A stretch of 64,000 nucleotides of DNA from Paracoccaceae bacterium (GCA_014872815.1 WKFK01000015.1:620001-684000); one strand, 5' to 3'; shown: positions 1-8,312, numbered from the stretch's first letter. Numbers and translations: made by a program. The notes: generated by a model not told the origin, from the letters alone.

Positions 1-192
1 CAGCTCCGCGCCGCCTTCGCGGACGAGGTCCGCGTCGATGTTCACTTCGGACATGTCATTCACGATCACCGCCACGCGCAGGCCGTCGCGGTTGTTGAGA
101 ACGCCGTTGAGCAGCGTCGTTTTACCGGCTCCAAGGAAACCGGACAAAACGGTCACGGGGAGGCGGGTGTCTTGATGTTGGGTGTCTGGCAT
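1..192 (-). CDS. COG0523-family GTPase/metallochaperone (CobW/G3E family), N-terminal part
   Basis: The gene starts at 192 and runs off the left edge, so only about 64 residues are visible. The N-terminus has a P-loop, GFLGAGKTT, near residue 19, followed by [16 protein letters not shown], which matches the conserved N-terminal region of the G3E GTPases of COG0523. These proteins are thought to deliver metals such as zinc to client enzymes using GTP. A 12-bp perfect palindrome resembling a Zur site lies 15 bp upstream, which favours a zinc-starvation role over the cobalamin role of CobW. The metal-binding CxCC motif and the C-terminal domain lie outside the window, so the subgroup cannot be fixed. 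Confidence 0.85.
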   Translation of the reverse strand, partial: MPDTQHQDTRLPVTVLSGFLGAGKTTLLNGVLNNRDGLRVAVIVNDMSEVNIDADLVREGGAEL

Positions 193-206
193 GGTTGGCT
201 CCAATA

Positions 207-218
207 ATGTTATAACAT
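207..218. promoter_or_regulatory. Zur-box-like palindrome upstream of the COG0523 gene
   Basis: ATGTTATAACAT is a perfect 12-bp inverted repeat, with A/T-rich flanks, 15 bp upstream of the COG0523 start. Its core matches the GTTATAAC centre of the Zur operators known from Alphaproteobacteria. Zinc control is inferred. Confidence 0.6.
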
Positions 219-270
219 AACAATCATGAGAGAGAGGAAACTGCAAGAGGCGGAATGCGTGGCGGGCAAC

Positions 271-302
271 AAAAAACGCCCGCTCCGGGGAGCAGGCGTT
301 TT
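271..302 (-). terminator. Rho-independent terminator of rpsO
   Basis: On the minus strand a GC-rich stem, AACGCCTGCTCC pairing with GGAGCGGGCGTT, is followed by a T tract. It lies 25 bp after the rpsO stop and separates rpsO from the COG0523 gene. Confidence 0.85.
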
Positions 303-326
303 CCGTAATCTCGGTAAAGGCAGGTC

Positions 327-596
327 TTAGCGACGGATGCCCAGACGCTTGATCAGGTCCTGATAGCGTGCTTCGTCTTTGCCCTTGGTGTAGTCCAGCA
401 GCTTACGGCGCTGAGCAACCATTTTCAGAAGGCCACGACGACCGTGGTTGTCCTTCTTGTGGGTTTTGAAGTGCTCTGTCAGGGTGTTGATGCGGGATGT
501 CAGGATCGCAACCTGGACTTCCGGGGAACCGGTGTCGCCTTCTTTGGTCGCGAATTCTTTCATCAGGCGTGCTTTTTCTTCAGCAGTGATCGACAT
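327..596 (-). CDS. rpsO: 30S ribosomal protein S15
   Basis: The 89-residue product has the full usual length of S15. It carries family features such as [17 protein letters not shown] near the N-terminus, then [16 protein letters not shown] and a basic end, KRLGIRR. S15 binds the central domain of 16S rRNA during assembly of the small subunit. The start follows a GGAGACCCCG-type purine stretch. In many Proteobacteria rpsO lies between truB and pnp. Here truB is 3.2 kb upstream beyond two RTX genes, and the codirectional gene downstream is a COG0523 GTPase, so neither usual neighbour is adjacent. It ends at a strong terminator and is probably transcribed alone. Confidence 0.98.
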   Translation of the reverse strand: MSITAEEKARLMKEFATKEGDTGSPEVQVAILTSRINTLTEHFKTHKKDNHGRRGLLKMVAQRRKLLDYTKGKDEARYQDLIKRLGIRR

Positions 597-714
597 CGGG
601 GTCTCCTATTTCAAAGGGTTTCGGGCGCAAGCCGGGATGTCGTCCAGCAAGGTCCATAGAGATCACTCCCAAGAGATTCCCTTGGAAGATGGGCGTACAT
701 AAGCGCAAACGGGT

Positions 715-745
715 TAAAAGAAAAGGGGGAAGCCGTTTAGGCGGC
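715..745 (-). terminator. Possible terminator overlapping the stop of the first RTX gene
   Basis: On the minus strand GCCG pairs with CGGC around the TAA stop codon, and a pyrimidine run with T-rich stretches follows. The stem is only 4 bp, so this is a weak call. Confidence 0.35.
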
Positions 746-1693
746 AGACTGTGGGATCAAAACTATGTCCTCTGGGGTCAGCCCCGACCCGCCATGCACC
801 GTGACCACGGCGATGCCATTGACGAGAATTTGTATGGTGTCGCCCTGTGTGTCGGTTTGAGAAATGGCGACCTCTGGCGTGTCCCCCACGTCTTCATAGA
901 TCAGAGCCAGAGTGTCTTGCTCCGCATCAAAGTCCATGATCGTCGCTTGTGCCGTGCCTTGCGTGTCCATCAAGAAGGCGTCCGATCCGCTGCCCCCGGT
1001 GAGTATGTCGCCTTCCCCGCCCAGAAGCTTGTCATCACCCGCCCCCCCGTTGAGATAGTCGACATCGGCGCTAACGCCGTCGGGGGTTAGGCCTACGAGG
1101 AGATCGTCGCCCTGCCCGCCAAACAGGGTGTCGTGGCCGATCCCGCCATTGAGTGTATCGTCATCTAACCCGCCGTGGAGGGCGTCTTCGCCACGGTCAC
1201 CGTGGAGCGTGTCGGCCCCGGCACCGCCTTGCAGGCTGTCATCCTGTCCACCACCGAACATGAGATCATTCCCTGCATGACCAAAAAGCGTGTCCGCGCC
1301 GATGCCGCCATTGAGGCTGTCGCTGCCGTCTTCACCATGCAGCACATCCGTCCCGGCTCCGCCTATCAGCAGGTCCTGACCAGCGCCGCCAAGGAGGTGG
1401 TCCTCGCCCATGCCTCCGCTGATTGTGTCAGCGGCGTCATAGCCGTTGAGGAGATCGTTGCCAGTGCCACCGGTCATGAAATCGGCGGTGGAGGTGCCGG
1501 TCAGGATGTCATCCCCAAAACCGCCGTCAATGCGTGCGGGGTCCGTGAGTGGGGGATCTGCAGGCTCTGTCAGGGGATCGGTTTCCGGTGGATTGGGCAC
1601 GCTGTCGTCTTCTTCGGGCGTCTCGTTGCTGTCGATGGCCACAAAGGCCGCCGCACCCGCCATGATACTTAAGAGACTCGCCAACAGGAGCAT
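737..1693 (-). CDS. RTX calcium-binding repeat protein with N-terminal membrane segment
   Basis: The product has 318 residues from the ATG at 1693, which follows a GGGAGGGAGT ribosome-binding site 4 nt away. A longer in-frame start at 1864 has no such support. Residues 1-20 form a hydrophobic segment. Residues 22-56 are an acidic, proline-rich linker. Residues 57-242 hold about fifteen GGxGxDxLxG nonapeptides, the calcium-binding beta-roll of RTX proteins. Residues 243-318 look like the C-terminal strand domain often seen after RTX repeats (MDFDAEQDTLAL). No protease or lipase domain is present. Surface or secreted placement is likely, but the route is uncertain: the N-terminus resembles a membrane anchor, while RTX proteins usually leave by type I secretion. 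A second gene of the same design lies on the opposite strand at 2461-3831. Confidence 0.85.
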   Translation of the reverse strand: MLLLASLLSIMAGAAAFVAIDSNETPEEDDSVPNPPETDPLTEPADPPLTDPARIDGGFGDDILTGTSTADFMTGGTGNDLLNGYDAADTISGGMGEDHLLGGAGQDLLIGGAGTDVLHGEDGSDSLNGGIGADTLFGHAGNDLMFGGGQDDSLQGGAGADTLHGDRGEDALHGGLDDDTLNGGIGHDTLFGGQGDDLLVGLTPDGVSADVDYLNGGAGDDKLLGGEGDILTGGSGSDAFLMDTQGTAQATIMDFDAEQDTLALIYEDVGDTPEVAISQTDTQGDTIQILVNGIAVVTVHGGSGLTPEDIVLIPQSAA

Positions 1694-1826
1694 TCTGACT
1701 CCCTCCCAAAAACCGCATATTCCGCGGCCACACCAACATTCACCTCCCGCAATTAGGCCACAGGTGATGAGCTGGGTAAACTGATCCGTTGGGATGTGGT
1801 TAATACGCTTAAGGAGGAAAACCGCG

Positions 1827-2336
1827 CTACAAAGGCCAGATTTCCGGCCGTGTGGCGTAGGCAATGTAGAGCGGATGGCGCGGGTGTCCGGCTTTGGTCA
1901 CGCCCAGGCACAAAATGGCTTCGCCGGTGGATTTCAGAACATCGCGCATCTCAAAGCCACGGTTTAGATGATCGCCATGTGCGCCCCACGCGGCGATGAT
2001 GTCATCCGCCCAATGGCAGCTTTGTGCGACGATGTGATCGTTGTCCGGACCGGCTGGGGCTTTGTGTTTCCTCATTTTTTTTGGATCCGTCTCGCGCAGG
2101 GCAAAAATATTCACAGCGCGAAACCCACCATATCCCAAAGTGCGGGCGCGACGTTCGCAGCGCTCAATCGTCGGGTCGTTTTGCCGTTCTGTCGCCTTTG
2201 AGGGATTGAGCATGATGAACAGCACCTTGGGCGCGGTGGCGTCCCACACCCGTGTCAGCGCATAGCGGTAGGTCTCGCAATCGGAGTAGATGGCCGAGGA
2301 CGTGGCATCGTCTTTTTGAAAGTGACGTTCGATCAT
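1827..2336 (-). CDS. DUF1643 domain-containing protein
   Basis: The product has 169 residues from the ATG at 2336, which is preceded by AAGAAGG at normal spacing. An open frame extends upstream to 2771 but that part runs antisense to the next gene. The sequence matches the DUF1643 family: YRYALTRVWD near the start, then LFIMLNPSKATERQNDPTIERC, VNIFALRETDP and a late AWGAHG element. The function of this family is unknown; its members are small soluble proteins scattered through bacteria. It sits alone between two divergently arranged RTX genes. Confidence 0.85.
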   Translation of the reverse strand: MIERHFQKDDATSSAIYSDCETYRYALTRVWDATAPKVLFIMLNPSKATERQNDPTIERCERRARTLGYGGFRAVNIFALRETDPKKMRKHKAPAGPDNDHIVAQSCHWADDIIAAWGAHGDHLNRGFEMRDVLKSTGEAILCLGVTKAGHPRHPLYIAYATRPEIWPL

Positions 2337-2460
2337 AGCCCTTCTTAGGATTAACCAAGGCGGAGTCAAACCTTTGATTTTGCAGGGCCTCCTACGTAAG
2401 GCTCCGAGGTGGAATACGAGTCGCCTTGGGACAGTTGCGGCTTGAGTGTGAGGTGTCGAG

Positions 2461-3831
2461 ATGCCGTTTCTCTTTTTCTTAGGACTGTTGGCGACCAGCG
2501 CTGCAATGGGGTCTTTTGTTGAGCTTGGATCAAGCGGAGATGAAGACAACAGCGCGCCCGATCCGGAGCAAGATACCCCCGGGAACCAGGATGGCGAAGG
2601 GGATGGCGTGTCATCGCCTGAGCCGGAGCTGACGTGGTTTTTTGGCGAAGACGGCATAGAGGACGATTTGGCTGGAACCGATGGGGCAGACACGTTGGTT
2701 GGGAACGCGGGTGATGCCGATAGTTTGACCGGTGGCGCCGGGGACGACTCCCTGTGGGTCGCGCGGGACAATGTGGCCGAGGGCGGAACAGGCGCGGACC
2801 GCTTCTTTGTGCAGGCGGATGATCATGAGATGGGACGGGTTACGGATTTTAACCCGCAAGAAGACACCTTGGTCGTGCGTGACTATGTCAATCCGGTAGA
2901 CGGCGGTTCGGACGGGTTGATCCTGACCCAGGAAGACGATGGGCTTGCTTTGCGCAATGCAGACACAGGGGACGTGCATTTGGCGCTGCCGGGCGCGTCG
3001 TTGGGCGAGGGGCAGAGCCTGTCCGTGATGTTTCAGACCACCGATGGCGGGGCGCATGACAGTGCGGTGCTAAGCGAAGAGCTGCGGGACTTCCAATTGC
3101 AGGATGCGCCTTATGTGGCGGATGCGCTGCGCGGGACGTCTGCGGATGAGACCTTGGTGGGCGGCGCCGGGGATGACGTGCTGTTTGGCGAAGGCGGTGC
3201 GGATGTGCAGCACGGCGGCGGCGGAGATGACGACATCTACAGCGGGCGTGGCAATGTGTTTTATGCCAGCGAATGGCATCATGAACCGGGCTATCTGGAG
3301 CGTTTTGGCGCCGATGACACGCTGGATGGCGGCGCAGGCGAAGACCGCATGTGGCTGGGATCGGGCAATGTGGCGACTGGCGGTGCGGAGGCCGATACCT
3401 TTTATGCTATGGCAGGCGTTTATGACAGCGCGGCAGAGATCACGGATTTCAACGCGGGCGAAGACCGTCTTGTGGTGAATTTTGGGTTGGATGGGCCGTT
3501 TGGAGCGAGCTACCAGAATGCCGAGGTCAGCTATTTCACGGTGGAAACTGCTGCCTCCGGCTTTGAGATGATCTATGACGCGGCCAATGACCAAACCCGT
3601 CTGTCGTTGGGCGGCGCGCCTTTGATGATCCTAAACGGGGATCAAACTGGCGTCTCAGTTGCCTTCAGCAACCAAAACGCCGCGGATGAATACGATCTGC
3701 CGGAGGAGTGGCGGGACACAAATGGCGACCAGATCAGCGCTGACGCTGGGCGGACGGCTGATATTGTGTTCAGCGGCATGGCCCCGCAGGATCTTTATGA
3801 TGCCAATGGCAACGGCGGTATGGTCGCCTGA
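2461..3831 (+). CDS. RTX-repeat calcium-binding protein with N-terminal membrane segment
   Basis: The product has 456 residues. Residues 1-20 are hydrophobic and are followed by an acidic linker to about residue 60. RTX-like repeats then come in two blocks, one around DTLVGNAGDADSLTGGAGDD and one around DETLVGGAGDDVLFGEGG. Each block is followed by a strand-rich segment of the type DFNPQEDTLVV or DFNAGEDRLVV. This is an unequal tandem duplication of the design of the RTX gene at 737-1693. No catalytic domain is seen. The start has no strong ribosome-binding site, only a loose GAGGTGTCGAG just upstream. It converges on truB with no gap. A surface calcium-binding or matrix role is inferred. Confidence 0.8.
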   Translation: MPFLFFLGLLATSAAMGSFVELGSSGDEDNSAPDPEQDTPGNQDGEGDGVSSPEPELTWFFGEDGIEDDLAGTDGADTLVGNAGDADSLTGGAGDDSLWVARDNVAEGGTGADRFFVQADDHEMGRVTDFNPQEDTLVVRDYVNPVDGGSDGLILTQEDDGLALRNADTGDVHLALPGASLGEGQSLSVMFQTTDGGAHDSAVLSEELRDFQLQDAPYVADALRGTSADETLVGGAGDDVLFGEGGADVQHGGGGDDDIYSGRGNVFYASEWHHEPGYLERFGADDTLDGGAGEDRMWLGSGNVATGGAEADTFYAMAGVYDSAAEITDFNAGEDRLVVNFGLDGPFGASYQNAEVSYFTVETAASGFEMIYDAANDQTRLSLGGAPLMILNGDQTGVSVAFSNQNAADEYDLPEEWRDTNGDQISADAGRTADIVFSGMAPQDLYDANGNGGMVA

Positions 3832-4746
3832 TCAGCCTTCCGGTTTCACGAAGACGCGACTGGGGTGCAATTCCCCGGCTTTGAAAATGCCCACGGCGAC
3901 GGCTTCGCCATCAAAACTGGCCCAGCATTCTTCGCCGTATTCCACGTCAGAGGCCAACACCATGCCCGGATTGCCGTTGCGCAGGCGCACGGTGCCTTCT
4001 GCGGTGGCTTTGACCTCGGGCAGGTCTTCCAGACCTTGTTCCAGCGGGCGCAGATAGCTGTCGAGTTCTGGCTGCTTTGCCATTTCGTCAATCTGTTCGA
4101 TGCTCAAGCCTTCGGCGGCGTCAAAGGGGCCAGACCAGATGCGGCGGAGTTCACGTACGTGGCCGTGGCACCCCAAAGCTTCGCCCAGATCACGCGCGAT
4201 GGAGCGTACATAGCCGCCCTTGCCACAGGTCATTTCCAGCGTGACGTGGTCTTCGTCTTCGCGATCAGTCATCACCAGCTCTTCGACCCAGAGCGGGCGG
4301 GCGGCCAATTCGATGTCTTCGCCGTCACGCGCCAGTTTGTAGGCACGTTCGCCGTCAATTTTCACCGCAGAAAACTTGGGGGGCACTTGCATGATGTCGC
4401 CAACAAACTGTCCCAGCGCGTCTTTGATTTCGTCGTCTGTCGGGCGCTTGTCTGATTGGGCGATGATTTCGCCTTCGGCGTCGTCTGTGTTTGTGGCCTG
4501 TCCCAAGCGCACAGTGAAGGTATAGGCCTTCAACGCATCGGTGATGTAGGGCACGGTTTTGGTAGCCTCGCCCAAAGCTACGGCCAAAACGCCGGTGGCA
4601 TCCGGGTCCAGCGTGCCCGCGTGGCCGGCCTTTTTGGCGTTAAAGGCCCAACGGACTTTGTTCACCACAGAAGTGGAGGTCATGCCCGCGGGTTTGTCGA
4701 CCACAAGCCAGCCAGAAATATCGCGTCCCTTGCGTTTGCGTCCCAT
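3832..4746 (-). CDS. truB: tRNA pseudouridine(55) synthase TruB
   Basis: The 304-residue product matches TruB, which converts U55 of the tRNA T-loop to pseudouridine. It contains [13 protein letters not shown] at the N-terminus, then the catalytic-aspartate motif [14 protein letters not shown], and later [17 protein letters not shown]. Length is typical. The start follows GAGAGGTCAAAGGC. In many Proteobacteria truB follows rbfA and precedes rpsO. Here rbfA is 7.3 kb upstream beyond the tct locus, and rpsO is 3.2 kb downstream beyond the RTX genes. Confidence 0.97.
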   Translation of the reverse strand: MGRKRKGRDISGWLVVDKPAGMTSTSVVNKVRWAFNAKKAGHAGTLDPDATGVLAVALGEATKTVPYITDALKAYTFTVRLGQATNTDDAEGEIIAQSDKRPTDDEIKDALGQFVGDIMQVPPKFSAVKIDGERAYKLARDGEDIELAARPLWVEELVMTDREDEDHVTLEMTCGKGGYVRSIARDLGEALGCHGHVRELRRIWSGPFDAAEGLSIEQIDEMAKQPELDSYLRPLEQGLEDLPEVKATAEGTVRLRNGNPGMVLASDVEYGEECWASFDGEAVAVGIFKAGELHPSRVFVKPEG

Positions 4747-4838
4747 GCCTTTGACCTCTCATTTTAAAGGTGAGGCGGCCACGTAACGGATTGCCTGCAC
4801 CCTGTCAATTTAGCCCAAGAAAAAAGGTTCCCCAAAAG

Positions 4839-4874
4839 GAAAAGGCCACCGGGTCCACGCACCCGATGGCCTCT
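4839..4874 (-). terminator. Rho-independent terminator after tctA
   Basis: On the minus strand GGCCATCGGGT pairs with ACCCGGTGGCC across a short loop and is followed by TTTT. It lies just after the tctA stop and closes the tct operon. Confidence 0.85.
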
Positions 4875-4922
4875 CCTTGATCGCGGGGGTGGAGGAGCAC
4901 CCCGCGGTCCCGTGCTCCTTTA

Positions 4923-6437
4923 TCAGTCGCCGTCAGCGACGCCTTCGGCGCGCAGACGTGCGCGACGTGCACGATAACTTGGCAGGCCTACGAGGATCAC
5001 GGCGATCACGAGGAGGCCGAGGGTCATCGGACGCTCCCAGATGAAGCCGATGCCGTCATAGAGCTGCATGGAACGGGCGAAGTTGTCTTCCAACATGCCA
5101 CCCAGGATGAAACCAATCAGCAAAGGTGCCAGCGGATAGTCCGCAAAGCGCAGTGCCGTTGCACAGATCCCGAAACCCACCAGCAAGAGAAGCTCGGTGG
5201 CGTTGTTCTGGCCGATGTAGGCCCCCATCAGGGTGAAGAACAGAATGAATGGGATCAGGTAGTTGCGCGGTACGGACAGGACCTTGGCGATATAGGGGAT
5301 CAGCGGCAGGTTCAGGACCAGCAACACGAGGTTACCAATGAACATGGACATGATCACCGCCCAGAACACCTGAGGCTCGTCGATCATCAGGCGTGGGCCT
5401 GGGGTGACGTTCAGAGCGATCAGCGCACCCAACAGGATCGCGGTGGTGCCGGAACCCGGAATACCAAGCGTCAGCAGAGGCACAAAGGACCCGGTACAAG
5501 CTGCGTTGTTGGCGGTTTCTGGGGCCGCAAGGCCCTTGATCGCTCCTTTACCAAACTGCTCCTGCTCTTCCTTTGGTGCAATGTTGCGTTCCACAGCATA
5601 GCCCAGGAAGGAGGCGATTGTGGCGCCCGCACCAGGAAGAACACCGATAAAGAAGCCTTGAACCGACTGGCGACCAATGACTGGTGCGATGGATTTCGCC
5701 TCAGTTTTGGTGATGCGCAGGTCTTTGATTTCGCCGCCGTTGTCTTTGCTCATTGTGCGGGGTTTCAGCACAAGGAACAGCGCTTCGGGTAGAGCAAACA
5801 TCGCCATGGCCAGCGTAATGAAGCCAAAGCCGGACTGAAGATCCATGATGCCCATTGTGAAACGAGGCAGGTTGAACAGCGCGCCTTCACCCACAGTTGC
5901 CATCATCAGGCCCAGCAGGGTCATCATCATGGCTTTGGCAACCTGACCGGTGCCAGCAAAGGCCGCGATGGCGGACAGGCCAACAACCATCAGCGCAAAG
6001 TATTCTGCGGAGTGGAACAGCAGTGCAACGGACGACAATGCAGGGGCAAAGATCATTAGAAGCAGAGCGCCGATTGTACCACCGGCAAAAGAAGCAATAG
6101 CCGCAACAGTCAGAGCTTTACCGGCTTTGCCCTGTTTGGCCATTGGATAGCCATCAAAGCTTGAGGCAACGGTACCCGCGACCCCCGGCGCGTTCAGCAG
6201 GATAGAGGACGTGGAGCCGCCAAAGATGGCGCCATAGTAAACACCCGCCAGCAAGATAAGTGCGGCGGAAGGATCACCCATGGAAATAGCCACAGGGATC
6301 ATAATTGCGATGATCGACATCGGGCCGAGGCCCGGTAGCATGCCGATGAAAGTACCAATCAAACAGCCACCAATGACCATAAGAAGGTTTTGAAGGGACA
6401 AGGCCGTTTGTAGGCCGATCAGAAGTCCTTCGAGCAT
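4923..6437 (-). CDS. tctA: Tripartite tricarboxylate transporter, large membrane subunit TctA
   Basis: The 504-residue product is a polytopic membrane protein of the TctA family. It has the N-terminal signature GMLPGLGPMSIIAIMIP followed by YYGAIFGGSTSSILLN, and a second half with the related GVLPGAGATIASFLGYA element, reflecting the internal repeat of the family. TctA forms the ion-coupled channel that takes substrate from the periplasmic TctC protein; carboxylates are the known substrates. It is the last gene of a four-gene minus-strand operon. It starts one base after the stop of a 77-residue membrane protein and ends at a terminator. The substrate cannot be deduced from the sequence. Confidence 0.96.
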   Translation of the reverse strand: MLEGLLIGLQTALSLQNLLMVIGGCLIGTFIGMLPGLGPMSIIAIMIPVAISMGDPSAALILLAGVYYGAIFGGSTSSILLNAPGVAGTVASSFDGYPMAKQGKAGKALTVAAIASFAGGTIGALLLMIFAPALSSVALLFHSAEYFALMVVGLSAIAAFAGTGQVAKAMMMTLLGLMMATVGEGALFNLPRFTMGIMDLQSGFGFITLAMAMFALPEALFLVLKPRTMSKDNGGEIKDLRITKTEAKSIAPVIGRQSVQGFFIGVLPGAGATIASFLGYAVERNIAPKEEQEQFGKGAIKGLAAPETANNAACTGSFVPLLTLGIPGSGTTAILLGALIALNVTPGPRLMIDEPQVFWAVIMSMFIGNLVLLVLNLPLIPYIAKVLSVPRNYLIPFILFFTLMGAYIGQNNATELLLLVGFGICATALRFADYPLAPLLIGFILGGMLEDNFARSMQLYDGIGFIWERPMTLGLLVIAVILVGLPSYRARRARLRAEGVADGD

Positions 6438-6438
6438 G

Positions 6439-6672
6439 TCAGCCTCCGGAAGTGCCCGCGATGGGGCTTAAGTTATTGCCCAGGGCGTACTGAGCAAAAA
6501 TCCACAGTGTGGCGACGATCAACAGCGTAACGAAAGCCGTGATGTGCCATTTGCCTTCGCGCATCAGGAAAGACCCAATGATGGCGAAAGCTGCGGTCGA
6601 AAAAAGGGCGAGACCACCACCGATCAACATCAAGGTGAATTGGAGAGATACGATTGAGGGCTCACCAAACAT
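6439..6672 (-). CDS. Small two-helix membrane protein between tctB and tctA
   Basis: The 77-residue product has two hydrophobic segments, about residues 9-33 and 43-62, and a short polar end. It lies 1 bp after tctB and 1 bp before tctA, so it is translationally coupled to both and is very likely expressed. I do not recognise a named family. It is not a broken part of TctB, because the preceding gene already encodes a full-length TctB. A small accessory subunit of the transporter is the simplest reading; a duplicated half of TctB is another. Confidence 0.75.
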   Translation of the reverse strand: MFGEPSIVSLQFTLMLIGGGLALFSTAAFAIIGSFLMREGKWHITAFVTLLIVATLWIFAQYALGNNLSPIAGTSGG

Positions 6673-6673
6673 C

Positions 6674-7156
6674 TCAGCCTCCGATGAAGCCGGGTAGCGG
6701 CCGCAGATAGATGCCGAGAACTTCTTGAACGAGGTACCAAACAGAGAACGTCGCGACGAGAGCGATAGGCACCATAAACTGGAACTTGCGTTCGCCCAGA
6801 ATAAAGGAGCCGAGGATCAGGAAGCCTGACGTTGAGAAGATAAAGCCGGCAGGGCGCAGCATGAGCGCGTAAGCTGCCATAAGGCCGAGCAGCAAGAGAG
6901 CTTGGCCGAGTTTGTATTCGGTCAGACGGCGGTAGTCGATGTCCGCCTCTTTGGCTTCGCTCTTTTCAAATCCTAGAAGGATGATGAGCGAACAAATGAT
7001 GCCAAACATGGACAAGACCTTAGGAAAGGTGCTCGGCCAGATTGGGTTGCGTTTCATGAACGGGGCAAGACTGCCATCCATTGTGAACCAAGCGGTGTAC
7101 CCGTACGTCACACAAATACCCAGAAGTACAAGAGCGATCCAGCGATCCAGTGCCAT
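6674..7156 (-). CDS. tctB: Tripartite tricarboxylate transporter, small membrane subunit TctB
   Basis: The 160-residue product starts at the ATG at 7156, because AGGAGGGGG lies 4 nt before it; an in-frame start six codons earlier overlaps that ribosome-binding site. It shows the TctB pattern: an N-terminal helix, a loop with a short charged stretch (FEKSEAKEAD), then three closely spaced helices, with the motif LRPAGFIFSTSGFLILGSFILGERK. TctB accompanies TctA in the inner membrane. A strong hairpin separates it from tctC upstream. Confidence 0.93.
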   Translation of the reverse strand: MALDRWIALVLLGICVTYGYTAWFTMDGSLAPFMKRNPIWPSTFPKVLSMFGIICSLIILLGFEKSEAKEADIDYRRLTEYKLGQALLLLGLMAAYALMLRPAGFIFSTSGFLILGSFILGERKFQFMVPIALVATFSVWYLVQEVLGIYLRPLPGFIGG

Positions 7157-7178
7157 GAAGCCCCCTCCTATCAAAAGA

Positions 7179-7204
7179 GGACAGAGCGGGGGCCCGCTCT
7201 GTCC
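7179..7204 (-). terminator. Intercistronic hairpin (attenuator) between tctC and tctB
   Basis: GGACAGAGCGG and CCGCTCTGTCC form a perfect 11-bp stem with a 4-nt loop. On the minus strand it is followed by TCTTTTG. A partial terminator or RNA-processing site here would give more of the binding protein TctC than of the membrane subunits. Confidence 0.75.
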
Positions 7205-7223
7205 AGTTGGATGTCAGCCGACC

Positions 7224-8204
7224 TTACAGGAAGCCCAGCTTTTTCATCAGGTCGCCGATAACTTTCTCTTGGCTTTCCAGGAAAGCTTTGAAGTCGTCGC
7301 CGTTGTTATGGATGTTGACCCAACCGTTGCGCTCACGCACGGCTTCCCACTCTGGGGTGTCGTACATTTTTGCGAGTGCGTCCTGGTACTGGGCCAGCTT
7401 GTCTTCTGGCAGGCCTGGTGCGCCGAAGAAACCGCGCCAGTTCACGAAGGAGGTGTCGATGCCTTGTTCCTTCATGGTCATGGCGTCTGGTGCTGCGGAT
7501 ACACGCTCATCGGAGGTTACGCCGATGATTTTCACTTCGCCTGCGTTTGCCAGGTCTACCGCTTCAGAGAAACCGGTGGACAGAGCCGCGATTTCGCCGG
7601 ACAGCAGTGCTGCCATGGCTTTACCGCCTGCGTCGTAAGGGATGTACTTCACGCCAAGCGCGTCTTTACCAGCTGCTTCCATAACCATGGCTGCAACCAG
7701 GTGGTCCATGCCGCCTGGAACAGAGCCGCCGCCGATGGCGGTTTTTGCTGGGTCTGCGTCATAGGCTGCCATCAGGTCAGACATGTTGTTGATTGCGCTG
7801 TCTTTGTGCACAACCAAAGCGGCATAGTCGCCGATGGTACCTGCAACGAGAGTCAGATCACGGAAGTTATGTGGGAAAACGCCGGTCAGCGAGCGGATCA
7901 CGATTGGGGTGGAGTTCACCATCAATGTGCCGTGGTTGCTTTCTGCGTTTTCGATTAGGTAACCGATGGCTTTACCGCCGCCGCCACCGGACATGTTTTC
8001 ATAAGAGGCAGTGCCCACGATACCGGATTTGGTCAGAGCTTCGCCGGTGCCACGTGCCGTGCCGTCCCAGCCGCCGCCTGCGCCGCCAGGGATCAGGAAG
8101 TGGATGCTGTCTACGGCTTTTTCCGCCATAGCTTGGCCTGTGAATGCGAATGCGGCCACTGCGGTGGCCATCAAGGCACGACGGCCCATGGTCAATTTCA
8201 TCAT
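7224..8204 (-). CDS. tctC: Tripartite tricarboxylate transporter substrate-binding protein TctC
   Basis: The 326-residue product starts at the ATG at 8204 after GGAGGAG. It has a signal peptide (MKLTMGRRALMATAVAAFAFTGQAMA) and the Bug/TctC fold markers: IHFLIPGGAGGGWDGTARGTGEAL near the mature N-terminus and GGGSVPGGMDHLVAA in the middle. The protein binds a carboxylate in the periplasm and hands it to TctAB. It is the first gene of the operon and is divergent from tctDE across 108 bp that contain a direct repeat. The early PGGAGGGWD motif is the family's ligand-carboxylate site. Confidence 0.95.
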   Translation of the reverse strand: MMKLTMGRRALMATAVAAFAFTGQAMAEKAVDSIHFLIPGGAGGGWDGTARGTGEALTKSGIVGTASYENMSGGGGGKAIGYLIENAESNHGTLMVNSTPIVIRSLTGVFPHNFRDLTLVAGTIGDYAALVVHKDSAINNMSDLMAAYDADPAKTAIGGGSVPGGMDHLVAAMVMEAAGKDALGVKYIPYDAGGKAMAALLSGEIAALSTGFSEAVDLANAGEVKIIGVTSDERVSAAPDAMTMKEQGIDTSFVNWRGFFGAPGLPEDKLAQYQDALAKMYDTPEWEAVRERNGWVNIHNNGDDFKAFLESQEKVIGDLMKKLGFL

Positions 8205-8266
8205 TTTTCTCCTCCAAATTGACAACTGTCCGAAAGACGGCTCAGTTGGAGGCAATCAAACACCGC

Positions 8267-8286
8267 AACCTGTCACAAACCTGTCA
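8267..8286. promoter_or_regulatory. Direct repeat in the tctC-tctD intergenic region, candidate TctD site
   Basis: Two identical copies of AACCTGTCA lie at 8267-8275 and 8278-8286, an 11-bp period. Tandem half-sites one helical turn apart are typical for OmpR-family response regulators, and tctD encodes one. A regulatory role is inferred. Confidence 0.6.
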
Positions 8287-8312
8287 TGCCGTCAGAAAGG
8301 TGCTCAAACCGC

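Noticed and set aside
1175-1672. 165-codon plus-strand frame opposite the first RTX gene
   Set aside because: Regular GGxGxD repeats on the minus strand create repeated open stretches on the other strand; the periodicity belongs to the RTX gene.
737-2400. Tandem glycine-rich DNA repeats considered as a CRISPR or satellite array
   Set aside because: The periodic units are coding RTX nonapeptides with diverged DNA, and there are no constant repeats with unique spacers.
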